Origin: an uncultured Ruminococcus sp. | Lineage (GTDB): Bacteria; Bacillota; Clostridia; Oscillospirales; Ruminococcaceae | Length of the DNA: 24,430 nucleotides | Reading direction: 5' to 3' | Assembly: GCA_900550695.1 (NCBI GenBank) | Contig: URTF01000030.1 | Location: forward strand, 1-24,430 | Part shown: positions 1-8,038 of the stretch, piece after piece | How the letters are laid out: each line of letters opens with the position of its first letter | Position numbering within the stretch: the first letter of the stretch is position 1 | The notes under the pieces: generated by a model | Databases searched by the model: none | Seen by the model: the letters and a program-made list of their open reading frames with translations, nothing else | What the model was told of the DNA's origin: nothing | Position numbers and translations under genes: made by a program

Positions 1-716
1 ATAAGGTCAACGATGAGCTTCATCTCGTGGATACACTCAAAGTAAGCATTTCTTGGGTCGTAGCCTGCTTCGCAAAGTGTTTCAAAGCCTGCCTGCATAA
101 GAGCGCAAACGCCGCCGCAGAGAACTGCCTGCTCACCGAAGAGGTCTGTTTCTGTTTCTGTTCTGAATGTTGTTTCGAGAACGCCTGCTCTTGCGCCGCC
201 GATTCCGAGAGCGTAAGCAAGACCGATATCCTGTGCATCGCCTGTAGCATCCTGCTCAACTGCGATAAGACAAGGAACACCCTTGCCAGCCTGATATTCG
301 CTTCTTACTGTGTGTCCCGGACCCTTAGGAGCGATCATGATTACGTTAACGTCCTTAGGCGGAACGATGCAGCCGAAGTGAATGTTGAAGCCGTGTGCGA
401 AAGCAAGTGTCTTGCCTGCTGTGAGGTTCGGAGCGATCTCCTTTTCGTACATTTCAGCCTGCTTTTCATCAGGGATAAGGATCATGATAACGTCAGCAGC
501 CTTTGTAGCTTCTGCAACGGACATTACCTTAAGACCCTGAGCCTCTGCCTTGGCAGCGCTCTTGGAACCTGCATAAAGACCAACAACAACGTTTACGCCG
601 CTGTCCTTGAGGTTGAGTGCGTGTGCATGACCCTGTGAGCCATAGCCGATGATAGCAACTGTCTTGCCGTCAAGTCTGCCGAGATCGCAGTCCTGCTGAT
701 AAAAGATCTTATTCAT
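1..716 (-). CDS. ilvC: Ketol-acid reductoisomerase, N-terminal 238 codons (partial)
   Basis: Second step of valine/isoleucine synthesis: NADPH-dependent isomeroreduction of acetolactate or acetohydroxybutyrate in the cytoplasm. The reverse strand reads MNKIFYQQDCDLGRLDGKT, then the Rossmann nucleotide loop GYGSQGHAHA at residues 24-33, AHGFNIHFG, APKGPGHTVR, and the start of the knotted catalytic domain with the metal-ligand region TETDLFGEQAVLCGG. The ATG at 714-716 has TGGAGG a few bases upstream (complement of 725-730). The reading frame stays open to the window edge, so the C-terminus is outside; the gene is not broken as far as visible. It follows ilvN after a 127-nt gap and is the last visible gene of the ilvB-ilvN-ilvC operon. 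Family recognition is very secure. Confidence 0.97.
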   Translation of the reverse strand, partial: MNKIFYQQDCDLGRLDGKTVAIIGYGSQGHAHALNLKDSGVNVVVGLYAGSKSAAKAEAQGLKVMSVAEATKAADVIMILIPDEKQAEMYEKEIAPNLTAGKTLAFAHGFNIHFGCIVPPKDVNVIMIAPKGPGHTVRSEYQAGKGVPCLIAVEQDATGDAQDIGLAYALGIGGARAGVLETTFRTETETDLFGEQAVLCGGVCALMQAGFETLCEAGYDPRNAYFECIHEMKLIVDL

Positions 717-805
717 TTTAATTTCCTCCATATATGTATTTTTTATTTGGGAAGTGCCAAGATCCGTGTTCCGGACTTCAGCAGACCCATTTTTTGAACT
801 GTGCA

Positions 806-830
806 GAAAAATTCTGACGCAGAATCAGAA
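806..830 (-). terminator. Weak hairpin plus T5 between ilvN and ilvC
   Basis: On the reverse strand TTCTGA (830-825) pairs with TCAGAA (817-812) around a 7-nt loop and is followed directly by five T residues (811-807). The stem is only 6 bp and AT-rich. It sits just after the ilvN stop and could reduce readthrough into ilvC or mark an mRNA processing point. Function is inferred. Confidence 0.3.
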
Positions 831-843
831 ACTTGATTGGTTT

Positions 844-1338
844 TTACTTCGTTTTAAGGCTCTCCGAACCCTTTTCGATAGCGATAACGCCCGTTCTTAC
901 GAGTTCCTTTATGCCGTAAGGACGAACAAGCTCCGCAAAGCGCTTCAAAGTCGGCGTTGTGTCGCAGATCTCGACCGTTACGGTGTTGGAAGTAAGGTCA
1001 ACGACCTTTGCGCCCATGATCTCGCAGATAGTGAGAATTTCGCTTCTCTGCGAAGCGTTTGCGTTTATCTTTATCATCTGAAGCTCTCTTGAAATGAATT
1101 CGCCCTCGCTGAGATTCTTGACTTTGAGGGTATCGATGAGCTTGTTGAGCTGCTTTTCAAGCTGCTGAGCGGTGTGTTCGTCACCGTCGGCAACGATGGT
1201 TATTCTTGAAATTTCGGGGTCATCGGTAACGCCTACCGCAAGGCTGTCGATGTTGAAGCCTCTTCTTGAAAAAAGTCCCGAAACTCTGGAAAGAACGCCT
1301 GCATGGTTCTCAACAAGGACTGAGATAGTGTGTTTCAT
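844..1338 (-). CDS. ilvN: Acetolactate synthase small (regulatory) subunit
   Basis: Regulatory subunit that stabilises the IlvB catalytic subunit and gives valine feedback control. It is 164 residues, the usual length for the family. The N-terminus, MKHTISVLVENHAGVLSRVS followed by LFSRRGFNIDSLAVG, is the classic ACT domain (about residues 1-78). The second half, with ELQMIKINA and a segment reading CEIMGAKVVDLTSNTVTVE, matches the ALS small-subunit C-terminal domain. ATG at 1338 is preceded by GGGAGAG. The gene starts 17 nt after the ilvB stop, the expected arrangement for a coexpressed holoenzyme. The symbol ilvN or ilvH is a matter of naming. Confidence 0.96.
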   Translation of the reverse strand: MKHTISVLVENHAGVLSRVSGLFSRRGFNIDSLAVGVTDDPEISRITIVADGDEHTAQQLEKQLNKLIDTLKVKNLSEGEFISRELQMIKINANASQRSEILTICEIMGAKVVDLTSNTVTVEICDTTPTLKRFAELVRPYGIKELVRTGVIAIEKGSESLKTK

Positions 1339-1355
1339 ATATTTTTCTCTCCCTA

Positions 1356-2984
1356 TTATAAAGTGCTTTCGTTTTTGAATACGTTGACTTCAAGCAGGAA
1401 CGGCTTGTCGGAGGCTGCGAGCTTTCCGATAGCTTCTTCCGCTTCGGACATATTTGAAACGGACATCGAATCAATGCCGTAAGCTTTTGCAAGCATCGCA
1501 AAATCGGGATTTCCGTCCGTAAGACGAACAGCTATCTGCTGATCCTTATACGCTTTTGTCTGAAGCTCACGAACCATTCCGAGGCGGTTGTTTCGCATAA
1601 TGATTATCTTTACGGCGATGTTCTCCTGAACAATAGTCGCAAGCTCCATCATCTGCATCTGGAACGAACCGTCGCCGCAGATAACGACAACTTCCTTGTC
1701 GGGTGCAGCCATTTTCGCACCGACAGCCGCAGGAACGGAGTAACCCATTGTTCCCATGCCGCCGCTCGTGAGGAATCTGCCGCCCTTTTTGATGTTGAAA
1801 TTGTTGCAAGCCCATATCTGGTTCTGACCGACATCGGCAACGCATACCGAATTGTCGGGAAGTGCATTTGAAAGCTTGCGGATAAACATCTTCGGGTTGA
1901 CGTAACCCTCGGTCTCGTTTTCGGTAGGAACGGAATTCTTTACCTCGTTTAGCTCGGAAAGCCACTCGGAGCGGTCTTTCTTCTCGATGTAGTCGGTAAG
2001 CTCTGTGAGGATAGCCTTGCAGTCGCCTACAAGCGGAATATCCGTCTGTATGTTTTTGCCGATCTCGGCAGGGTCTATATCAATATGTATGATCTTCTTG
2101 TTCTCGGCGAGGAAGCTCGGCGAAGTAACAGCTCTGTCGCCAACTCTTGCACCGATGAGGATAAGCGTGTCGCACTCGCTGACAGCGTGGTTGGCGGTCT
2201 TTACGCCGTGCATACCGAGCATACCCATATAAAGCGGGTGGTCGGTCGGGAAAAGGCTTATGCCCATCATTGTCGAAACTGCGGGGATACCCGACTTTTC
2301 GGCAAAAGCGATAAGCTCGTCCGCAGCGTCGGAGGCAAAAACACCGCCGCCTGCGCAGATAAGCGGCTTCTTGGCGGCTTCGAGAGCCTTTGCGATCTTC
2401 TTCACCTGCATGGTGTTGCCCTTGAAGGTGGGCTTGTAAGTCCGCATCGAAACATCTTCAACGGGCTCATATTTGATGACAGCCTGCTGAACATCGATCG
2501 GAACATCTATCAGGACAGGGCCTTTTCTGCCCGTTCCTGCAATATGGAAAGCCTCCTTGAAGATTCGTGGGAGGTCGCCTGCGTTCTTGACAAGGTAGCT
2601 GTGCTTTACGAACGGCATCGCAGAGCCTGTAATGTCCGCTTCCTGGAAAACATCGCAGCCGATCTGGTCTGTGGAGACCTGACCCGTGATGCAGATTATC
2701 GGGATACTGTCGGCATAAGCGGTTGCTATCGCAGTAATAAGATTAGTTGCGCCCGGTCCCGATGTGGCAATACATACAGCAGGCTTGTTGGTGATCCTTG
2801 CATAGCCGTTGGCGGCATGACCTGCGTTAGCTTCATGTCTTACAAGTACATGGTGTATATCGCTTTTGTAAAGCTCATCATAGAAAGGGCAGATAGCAGC
2901 TCCGGGATAACCGAAGACGACTTTGACACCCTCTTGCTCCAGGCACTTGACCATGGCTTCGGCGGCTTTGATCTTCTCAGTCAT
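1356..2984 (-). CDS. ilvB: Acetolactate synthase large (catalytic) subunit
   Basis: ThDP-dependent enzyme joining two pyruvates, or pyruvate and 2-ketobutyrate, in branched-chain amino acid synthesis. With the ATG at 2984 the protein is 542 residues. Visible landmarks are the catalytic glutamate in RHEANAGHAA (Glu51), the ATSGPGATNL segment, the FAD-domain region with GARVGDRAV, and the ThDP/Mg motif starting GDGSFQMQMMELAT (GDG at 437-439) with the downstream RNN. I prefer 2984 over an in-frame upstream start at 3047 because GGAG lies 8 nt before it and the upstream extension would cover the -10 and -35 boxes at 3019-3047. First gene of the ilv operon; its leader is too short (about 28 nt) for a T-box or peptide attenuator. 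Confidence 0.96.
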   Translation of the reverse strand: MTEKIKAAEAMVKCLEQEGVKVVFGYPGAAICPFYDELYKSDIHHVLVRHEANAGHAANGYARITNKPAVCIATSGPGATNLITAIATAYADSIPIICITGQVSTDQIGCDVFQEADITGSAMPFVKHSYLVKNAGDLPRIFKEAFHIAGTGRKGPVLIDVPIDVQQAVIKYEPVEDVSMRTYKPTFKGNTMQVKKIAKALEAAKKPLICAGGGVFASDAADELIAFAEKSGIPAVSTMMGISLFPTDHPLYMGMLGMHGVKTANHAVSECDTLILIGARVGDRAVTSPSFLAENKKIIHIDIDPAEIGKNIQTDIPLVGDCKAILTELTDYIEKKDRSEWLSELNEVKNSVPTENETEGYVNPKMFIRKLSNALPDNSVCVADVGQNQIWACNNFNIKKGGRFLTSGGMGTMGYSVPAAVGAKMAAPDKEVVVICGDGSFQMQMMELATIVQENIAVKIIIMRNNRLGMVRELQTKAYKDQQIAVRLTDGNPDFAMLAKAYGIDSMSVSNMSEAEEAIGKLAASDKPFLLEVNVFKNESTL

Positions 2985-3018
2985 CCTAATCACTCCAAAC
3001 ATAATAAATATACTTATT

Positions 3019-3047
3019 ATTATAATATTATTCCCTTTTAAAGTCAA
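3019..3047 (-). promoter_or_regulatory. Promoter of the ilvB operon
   Basis: Reading the reverse strand, TTGACT (3047-3042) is separated by 17 nt from TATAAT (3024-3019), a near-perfect vegetative promoter. The start point should be near 3012, leaving a leader of about 28 nt with the ilvB ribosome binding site and no room for an attenuator. Confidence 0.8.
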
Positions 3048-3114
3048 CCGATTTTTTATTAATTTATAAATATTGCGATATTTAAATTAGTTATAGAGGG
3101 TATAACATTTTAAT

Positions 3115-3385
3115 TCGTAATGCTTAATGCGTAATGCGTAATGTTAAATTCGGAATTCGGAATGCGGAATTCGGAATTGTTTTGCTTTGCAAATTTATGG
3201 TGAGAACCGTTTTTTGTGAAAAATCACCTCTCCAAAACGCAAACAAAACGTTTTTTGGGGGACACCGAAAATCACTTTGCGATCAGGAACGGGCGGATAT
3301 AGGATCCGCCCCTGCGGAAATTCGGTTTTCACTGTAAATTTTGCGGAACAAAAATAATTCCGCATTCCGAATTCCGCATTAAAAT
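3115..3385. repeat. Composite intergenic repeat, copy 1
   Basis: Located between the divergent ilvB and cdaA promoters. The left end has tandem TAATGCGTAATGCG and AATTCGGAATGCGGAATTC units (3118-3178); the right end has the same family inverted (3355-3381). In the middle, GGGCGGAT (3291-3298) and ATCCGCCC (3304-3311) form a perfect 8-bp palindrome with a 5-nt centre. The block from 3291 to 3365 matches the two other copies at 11454-11525 and 21158-21229. There is no open frame of interest. Together with the promoters this accounts for the whole gap from 2985 to 3469. Confidence 0.75.
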
Positions 3386-3399
3386 TTGTCTTTTCCCTA

Positions 3400-3429
3400 T
3401 TGAAAAAAGCCGCAGTGTTGTGCTATAAT
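3400..3429 (+). promoter_or_regulatory. Promoter of cdaA-cdaR
   Basis: TTGAAA (3400-3405), an 18-nt spacer and TATAAT (3424-3429), with the cdaA start 40 nt downstream. It lies just outside the right end of the intergenic repeat. Confidence 0.7.
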
Positions 3430-3469
3430 TATAATAATACTGCAAAAATACAGAAAGGCGGAAACGGTT

Positions 3470-4405
3470 TTGGAGAATCTGTACACTCTGCGCTCGCTGA
3501 TAACGAGTATCTTGCCGATAACATTCTGGGATATCCTTGATATCGCTGTACTTGCCGTTATTCTTTACAAGGGCATAAGCATCGTAAAGGAAACACGTGC
3601 AGGCGGTCTGCTCAAGGGTATCGCTGTGCTTGTTATCGCATATCTTTTAATGGAGCTTTTTCAGATGAAGGCTATGGCTTACATTATGAAAAGCGTTTTT
3701 AACATAGGTCTGCTTGCGCTGATAATACTCTTCCAGCCAGAACTTCGCCGTGCCATAGAAAAAATGGGACGCTCAAAGCTCACGAAAATGCCGTTCATTT
3801 CTTCGATAGGTTCGGAAAACACAGACACTGCCGCTTCAAAGTGGGGCGATGCTATCGAAGCCATATGCGATGCCTGCGAGGATCTGTCTGCGACGACGAC
3901 GGGTGCGCTCATCGTTATCGAGCGTGAATCAAAGCTCGGTGAACAGATCGACACGGGTACTATACTTAATGCAAAGCCGTCAAAGGAGCTTTTCGGAAAT
4001 ATTTTCTGGAAAAATACTCCTCTTCACGATGGTGCAGTCATAATGCGTGACGGCTACATTCTCGCCGCTGCCTGCTTTCTCCCGAAGCCGCAGAAAGAGG
4101 AAACTATCAACAAGGCGCTCGGTTCACGCCACCGTGCGGCGATCGGAATGAGCGAGAACTCGGACGCTATCGTTATCGTCGTTTCGGAGGAAACGGGCGT
4201 TATATCCATTGCAGAAAACGGCAGTCTTGAAAGAGGCTTTTCACGTGACAGCCTTAAAAAATATCTCCGTGAAAAACTTATCCCCGAAAAACCGCAGAAA
4301 TACACCCGCAGTCAGCCGCCTGCCGAAAAGAAACATTCTTTGTTCACTTCAAAGAAAAGAAAAGACACTGCAGAGGAGGTAAGTTCCGTTGAAAAGAATA
4401 ATTGA
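3470..4405 (+). CDS. cdaA: Diadenylate cyclase CdaA (membrane)
   Basis: Makes c-di-AMP from two ATP at the cytoplasmic membrane; c-di-AMP controls potassium and osmolyte balance and wall homeostasis in Firmicutes. The 311-residue protein has three N-terminal hydrophobic segments (about 20-37, 47-63 and 72-88), the FQPELRRA turn, then the DAC domain with the two signature motifs: LHDGAVI (DGA at 187-189) and GSRHRAAIG (RHR at 220-222). Start is TTG at 3470, with AAAGGCGG about 9 nt upstream. The basic C-terminal tail rich in Lys, Ser and Pro is not conserved. It overlaps cdaR by 17 nt, the standard gene pair. Confidence 0.96.
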   Translation: MENLYTLRSLITSILPITFWDILDIAVLAVILYKGISIVKETRAGGLLKGIAVLVIAYLLMELFQMKAMAYIMKSVFNIGLLALIILFQPELRRAIEKMGRSKLTKMPFISSIGSENTDTAASKWGDAIEAICDACEDLSATTTGALIVIERESKLGEQIDTGTILNAKPSKELFGNIFWKNTPLHDGAVIMRDGYILAAACFLPKPQKEETINKALGSRHRAAIGMSENSDAIVIVVSEETGVISIAENGSLERGFSRDSLKKYLREKLIPEKPQKYTRSQPPAEKKHSLFTSKKRKDTAEEVSSVEKNN

Positions 4406-5729
4406 GATCATCTCGGACTTCTTCCGCAGGATATTTGAAAAGGATCTTTCGATAAAAGTATTCTCTATTCTTTGTGCAGTCGTGATATGGTTTGCGGTTT
4501 CGATAAGCGTTTATCCGACGATAGATCAGGTCGTTTACAATGTCCCTGTCACGGTCGAGCTTCAGGGCACTTATGCCGAAGCGCACAACTACAAGGTCAT
4601 AGAACAGAGCGTTCAGAACGTTGACGTTTACCTTCAGGGCGACCGTTCGCAGATAGGCAACATCAAGGCTGATGACATAAAAGTATCTGCATCGGCTGAA
4701 AATGTCATAAGTCCGAGGGAATACAGCCTGCCGCTCGAGGTCACTTCGCCGACGGGAAGAACATTCAGCGTAACAAAGATCGTTTCCGCTGACGAAAAAC
4801 GCTCATCGATCGAATATATCTTTGCCTCGTTCGATGAGGTCGTTACGAAAGAAATAAAGATATCCCCGATCCTTGACCGTATCCACGTTGCAAGCGGATA
4901 TATCGTTGATGATGACGATGTTGCCGTTGCACCGAATACTATTGAAATAACCGGTCCGAAGGACGATGTTGAAAAGATCGACAGCGCTTATTTCTATGTC
5001 GATACGGCAAGCGAGCTTTCTTCAAGCTATGAATACACCGCCGAAAGCCCGACTATCTACAGCAGTGACGGCGTTGTATTGAGCGGAAATGACAGCATCA
5101 CATTCAGCAGAACAAGCTTCAGCGTAAGTATTCCCGTATACAAAAAGCAGGTTCTTCCGCTCGAAGTTGCGATAACGAATGCGCCGTCCAGCTTTAACGT
5201 TGACGCATTCCGTGAAAAGCTCCGGCTTTCCGTTTCCGAGCTTGAAATAGCCGCTCCTGCCGATGAGATAAAGGACGTTTCTGCGATAACGATAGGCACT
5301 ATCGATATGCGTGAAGTTGATATCGGTTCGGTATTCACATTCAACGCCGCCGACTTCCTCGGTGAGAATTATCAGAATTTGAGCGGCATCGACAGCATTT
5401 CCGTTGTATGTCCGAGCGAGGGCCTTTACAAGATAGCGATGACTATCCGGGGAAGCTCCGTTCAGATAATCAACGCCCCTGCACAGTTCGATTATAACAT
5501 CATAACCTCGGGCTTCACGCTGTTCTTCATCGGCTCGGAGGAAAGCATCAATCAGATATCCTACATCGATGTTGTTTCGCAGATAGACCTGCTGAATTAC
5601 GAGCTTGAGGCAAGGGATTACAAGCTGCCCGTAACGTTCTCAACACCTGCTTATGACGATGTCTGGTGCATAAGCTCGGACGGTCTGCTCTCGCCAAAAG
5701 CTATCGTAACATTTACACTAAAATCATAG
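4389..5729 (+). CDS. cdaR: CdaA regulatory protein, YbbR-domain
   Basis: Membrane-anchored extracytoplasmic partner of CdaA that modulates cyclase activity. The 446-residue protein has a short cytoplasmic N-terminus, one transmembrane segment (about 20-40, with KVFSILCAVVIWFAV) and then consecutive beta-rich YbbR-type repeats of roughly 80-90 residues; each contains the typical pattern of V-x-V-P-V-T-V-E followed by a glycine and a PxxVxVxGP-like strand, for example the segment NTIEITGPKDDV. Start is TTG at 4389, inside the end of cdaA, with GAGGAGG 9 nt upstream, so translation is probably coupled. glmM, which follows cdaR in many Firmicutes, is absent here; a NUDIX gene follows. Confidence 0.92.
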   Translation: MKRIIEIISDFFRRIFEKDLSIKVFSILCAVVIWFAVSISVYPTIDQVVYNVPVTVELQGTYAEAHNYKVIEQSVQNVDVYLQGDRSQIGNIKADDIKVSASAENVISPREYSLPLEVTSPTGRTFSVTKIVSADEKRSSIEYIFASFDEVVTKEIKISPILDRIHVASGYIVDDDDVAVAPNTIEITGPKDDVEKIDSAYFYVDTASELSSSYEYTAESPTIYSSDGVVLSGNDSITFSRTSFSVSIPVYKKQVLPLEVAITNAPSSFNVDAFREKLRLSVSELEIAAPADEIKDVSAITIGTIDMREVDIGSVFTFNAADFLGENYQNLSGIDSISVVCPSEGLYKIAMTIRGSSVQIINAPAQFDYNIITSGFTLFFIGSEESINQISYIDVVSQIDLLNYELEARDYKLPVTFSTPAYDDVWCISSDGLLSPKAIVTFTLKS

Positions 5730-5752
5730 TGGGGATGCCACACTATGATTTT
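5720..5752 (+). terminator. Perfect 12-bp hairpin over the cdaR stop codon
   Basis: AAAATCATAGTG (5720-5731) and CACTATGATTTT (5741-5752) form a perfect stem around a 9-nt loop; the left arm contains the cdaR TAG. The T-run is short (TTTT inside the arm, then AT), so it may be a partial terminator or an mRNA 3' protector. The NUDIX ribosome binding site AGGAGG begins only a few bases later, so transcripts that pass the hairpin would still be translated. Confidence 0.45.
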
Positions 5753-5773
5753 ATCACAGGAGGAACTGAAATC

Positions 5774-6262
5774 ATGCGCTTTACATTTTGCCCGCACTGC
5801 GGAACAAAACTTATCGGAAAAGAGATCGGAGATGAGGGAGTAATTCCGTTTTGTGAAAAATGCAGTATTCCGTTATGGGATATGTTTACGACAAGTATTA
5901 TTGCGGCGGTCGTAAACGAATATGACGAAATAGCACTGCTTCGGCAGAATTATGTTTCTGCGACAAAATATGTATGCGTTGCGGGGATAATGAAAATAGG
6001 CGAATCCGCTGAGGAAACCGTTATCCGTGAAGTGAAGGAAGAGATCGGACAGGACGTTGAAGCTTTGGAGTTTATCAGCAGTTATCCTTATGAAAAACGG
6101 GAAATGCTTATGCTGGGGTATAAAGCGACTGTAAAGAAGAAAGACTTTAAACTGTCGGGTGAAGTGGATTCTGTAGAGTGGGTCGATCTCAAAGACGCAT
6201 TGACAAAGCTTCGTGAGGGAAGTATCGGCTGGCAGCTTGTGAAAACCGTTATCGAAAAATAA
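5774..6262 (+). CDS. Zinc-ribbon NUDIX hydrolase, NudC-like
   Basis: A 162-residue cytoplasmic hydrolase. Residues 1-32 hold a zinc ribbon, CPHC (Cys6, Cys9) and CEKC (Cys27, Cys30). The NUDIX box runs from Gly71 to about residue 93: G-x5-E-x7-REVKEEIG, complete and catalytically plausible. The following SYPYEKREMLMLGYKA resembles the region after the box in NAD+ pyrophosphatases and NAD-decapping NudC enzymes, but the SQPWPFPxS signature is only partly kept and the large N-terminal domain of E. coli NudC is absent. The substrate is therefore open; a nucleoside diphosphate derivative is as far as I would go. ATG 5774 is chosen over upstream in-frame starts inside cdaR because AGGAGG lies about 10 nt before it. 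Confidence 0.88.
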   Translation: MRFTFCPHCGTKLIGKEIGDEGVIPFCEKCSIPLWDMFTTSIIAAVVNEYDEIALLRQNYVSATKYVCVAGIMKIGESAEETVIREVKEEIGQDVEALEFISSYPYEKREMLMLGYKATVKKKDFKLSGEVDSVEWVDLKDALTKLREGSIGWQLVKTVIEK

Positions 6263-6350
6263 GCTGTAAAGAAAGCCGCCATTTCCACAAACACAAGCAT
6301 AAACAAAGCTGACCGCCGCAGGGCATTTCAGCGGAGCATAATGACACTGC

Positions 6351-6382
6351 GAAGCCGCATATTCCCGTGCGGCTTCACTTTT
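6351..6382 (+). terminator. Hairpin upstream of the FAD dehydrogenase gene
   Basis: GAAGCCGCA (6351-6359) and TGCGGCTTC (6368-6376) form a 9-bp GC-rich stem with an 8-nt loop, followed by ACTTTTA. It lies 90 nt after the NUDIX stop and 22 nt before the next start. It is a weak terminator by its T-run, or a leader hairpin of the next gene. Confidence 0.45.
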
Positions 6383-6404
6383 ATAAGAAAAAAGGAACTT
6401 TTTT

Positions 6405-7982
6405 ATGGCAATAATCATCTCTCAGATAAAAACTTCGATAAACGCAGGTACGGACGATATCACCGCCGCTGCACTGAAAAAGCTCGGCATAAGCAAAAGC
6501 AGCGTGAAAGCCTGTCACCTGCACAAGACCTCGCTCGATGCGAGAAACAACAGCGATATAAAGCTCGTTTCGTCCGTCTGGATAGAGCTTGACAGCGAAA
6601 AAGCCGAAAAAGCACTCTGCGAACGTGACAAAAGCTGTTCTTATGTCGATCAAAGCATCGAGATCATGCCCCCGAAAACAAATATCACCAAGAAAAAGGT
6701 CGTTGTCGCAGGTTTCGGACCTGCGGGAATGTTCTGCGCACTCACGCTTGCCGAATACGGCTTCGAGCCGATAGTTCTCGAACGGGGAGCGGCTGTTGAC
6801 GAGCGTGTAAAAGCCGTTGAGGGCTTCTGGCACGGCGGTGCTTTCTCCGAGCAGACGAATGTACAGTTCGGCGAGGGCGGCGCAGGTACTTTCTCGGACG
6901 GAAAGCTCACGACCCGCATAAAAGACCCTATGTGCAGACGGATTTTACAGCGGCTTGTCGAATTCGGCGCACCGCAGGAGATACTCACGAAAGCAAAGCC
7001 TCATATCGGCACGGACAAGCTCCGCAGTATCGTAAAAAGTCTGCGAAACCGCATTATTGAGCTTGGCGGAGAAGTCCGATTCAACACAAGGCTTGACGAT
7101 ATCATAATAAAAAACGGCACAGTTGCCGCCGCTGTTGCAAACGGTCAGGAGATACCCTGCGATGCGGTCGTGCTTGCACTCGGACACAGCGCAAGAGATA
7201 CCTTTGAAATGCTCCTTAACAAGGGCGTTTTCATTGAGCCGAAGCCGTTCTCGGTCGGCGTCCGCATCGAGCATAAGCAGACCGATGTTGACCGCTCGCT
7301 TTACGGAAAAGCCGCAGGAACGCCGAGCCTGCCAAAGGGCGAATATCAGCTTTCCCACCGCAGAAACGGCAGGGGCGTTTACACATTCTGTATGTGTCCC
7401 GGAGGAATGGTCGTTCCGTCACAGAGTGAGGAAAACACGGTCGTTACGAACGGTATGAGCGAGTTCGCCCGTGACGGTGAAAATGCGAATTCGGCTGTTG
7501 CTGTCGGAGTTTCGCCCGATGATTTCGGAAAAAATCCGCTTGACGGTGTTATCTTCGCACGAAGCCTCGAACGAAAAGCGTTTGAGCTTGGCGGCAGGAA
7601 CTACAAAGCACCTGCATCGACTGTAGGAAAGCTTCTCACGGGAAAAGGCTCGCTCGCCGAGAGCAATATTGCCCCGACCTATGCAAGAGGACTTGCGGAA
7701 TGTGACCTTGCGGAGCTTTTCCCCGATTTTGTCACGGAAATGTTAAAAGAGGGGCTTGCCGATTTTTCGCATAAAATGAAATGCTTCGGGGACAAAAACG
7801 CCGTTCTCACCGCACCCGAAACGAGAACGTCCTCGCCCGTAAGGATAACGAGGGGCGAAGACCTCTGCTCGCTGAATGTCAAGGGGTTATATCCCTGCGG
7901 CGAGGGTGCAGGCTACGCAGGCGGAATAATGTCCGCTGCCGCTGACGGAATGAACGTGGCGGCTATGATAATTCGGAATTAG
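6405..7982 (+). CDS. FAD-dependent dehydrogenase, COG2509 type
   Basis: A 525-residue flavoprotein of unknown physiological substrate. Residues 1-90 form a small domain typical of this family (MAIIISQIKTSINAG, then HLHKTSLDARNNSD). A Rossmann FAD loop, VVVAGFGPAGMFCA, sits at 99-112 (GFGPAG at 103-108), followed by the conserved NVQFGEGGAGTFSDGKL and TRIKDP segments, and the C-terminal FAD motif LYPCGEGAGYAGGIMSAAADG. Length and motif order match the widespread uncharacterised FAD dehydrogenase family of Clostridia. ATG 6405 follows AAGGAAC. The last codons and the stop (I-R-N-TAG) are written by an AATTCGGAATTAGG repeat unit, so the native C-terminus was probably altered. Confidence 0.9.
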   Translation: MAIIISQIKTSINAGTDDITAAALKKLGISKSSVKACHLHKTSLDARNNSDIKLVSSVWIELDSEKAEKALCERDKSCSYVDQSIEIMPPKTNITKKKVVVAGFGPAGMFCALTLAEYGFEPIVLERGAAVDERVKAVEGFWHGGAFSEQTNVQFGEGGAGTFSDGKLTTRIKDPMCRRILQRLVEFGAPQEILTKAKPHIGTDKLRSIVKSLRNRIIELGGEVRFNTRLDDIIIKNGTVAAAVANGQEIPCDAVVLALGHSARDTFEMLLNKGVFIEPKPFSVGVRIEHKQTDVDRSLYGKAAGTPSLPKGEYQLSHRRNGRGVYTFCMCPGGMVVPSQSEENTVVTNGMSEFARDGENANSAVAVGVSPDDFGKNPLDGVIFARSLERKAFELGGRNYKAPASTVGKLLTGKGSLAESNIAPTYARGLAECDLAELFPDFVTEMLKEGLADFSHKMKCFGDKNAVLTAPETRTSSPVRITRGEDLCSLNVKGLYPCGEGAGYAGGIMSAAADGMNVAAMIIRN

Positions 7983-8011
7983 GAATTCGGAATGCGGAAT
8001 TTCGTAATTGA
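7970..8011. repeat. AATTCGGAATGCGG repeat tract at a gene 3' end
   Basis: Three or more tandem degenerate units, ATTCGGAATTAGG, AATTCGGAATGCGG and AATTTCGTAATTG, starting inside the FAD dehydrogenase coding sequence and supplying its stop codon. Same family as the tracts at 3118-3178, 3355-3381, 11409-11432 and 21262-21293. Confidence 0.75.
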
Positions 8012-8038
8012 TTTGTTATGCGGATTTGCTGTAATAAT

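Noticed and set aside
2985..3018. T-box or leader-peptide attenuator for the ilv operon
   Set aside because: The predicted leader is only about 28 nt and shows no such structure.
2085..3041. 318-codon frame opposite ilvB
   Set aside because: Antisense shadow of a well-conserved enzyme, and it crosses the ilvB promoter.
2985..3047. N-terminal extension of ilvB to an ATG at 3047
   Set aside because: It would cover the -10 and -35 boxes and lacks similarity to the family; the ATG at 2984 has a proper ribosome binding site.
3115..3385. CRISPR-like array from the repeated AATTCGG units
   Set aside because: Units are contiguous, degenerate and without spacers of regular length; no cas genes are visible.
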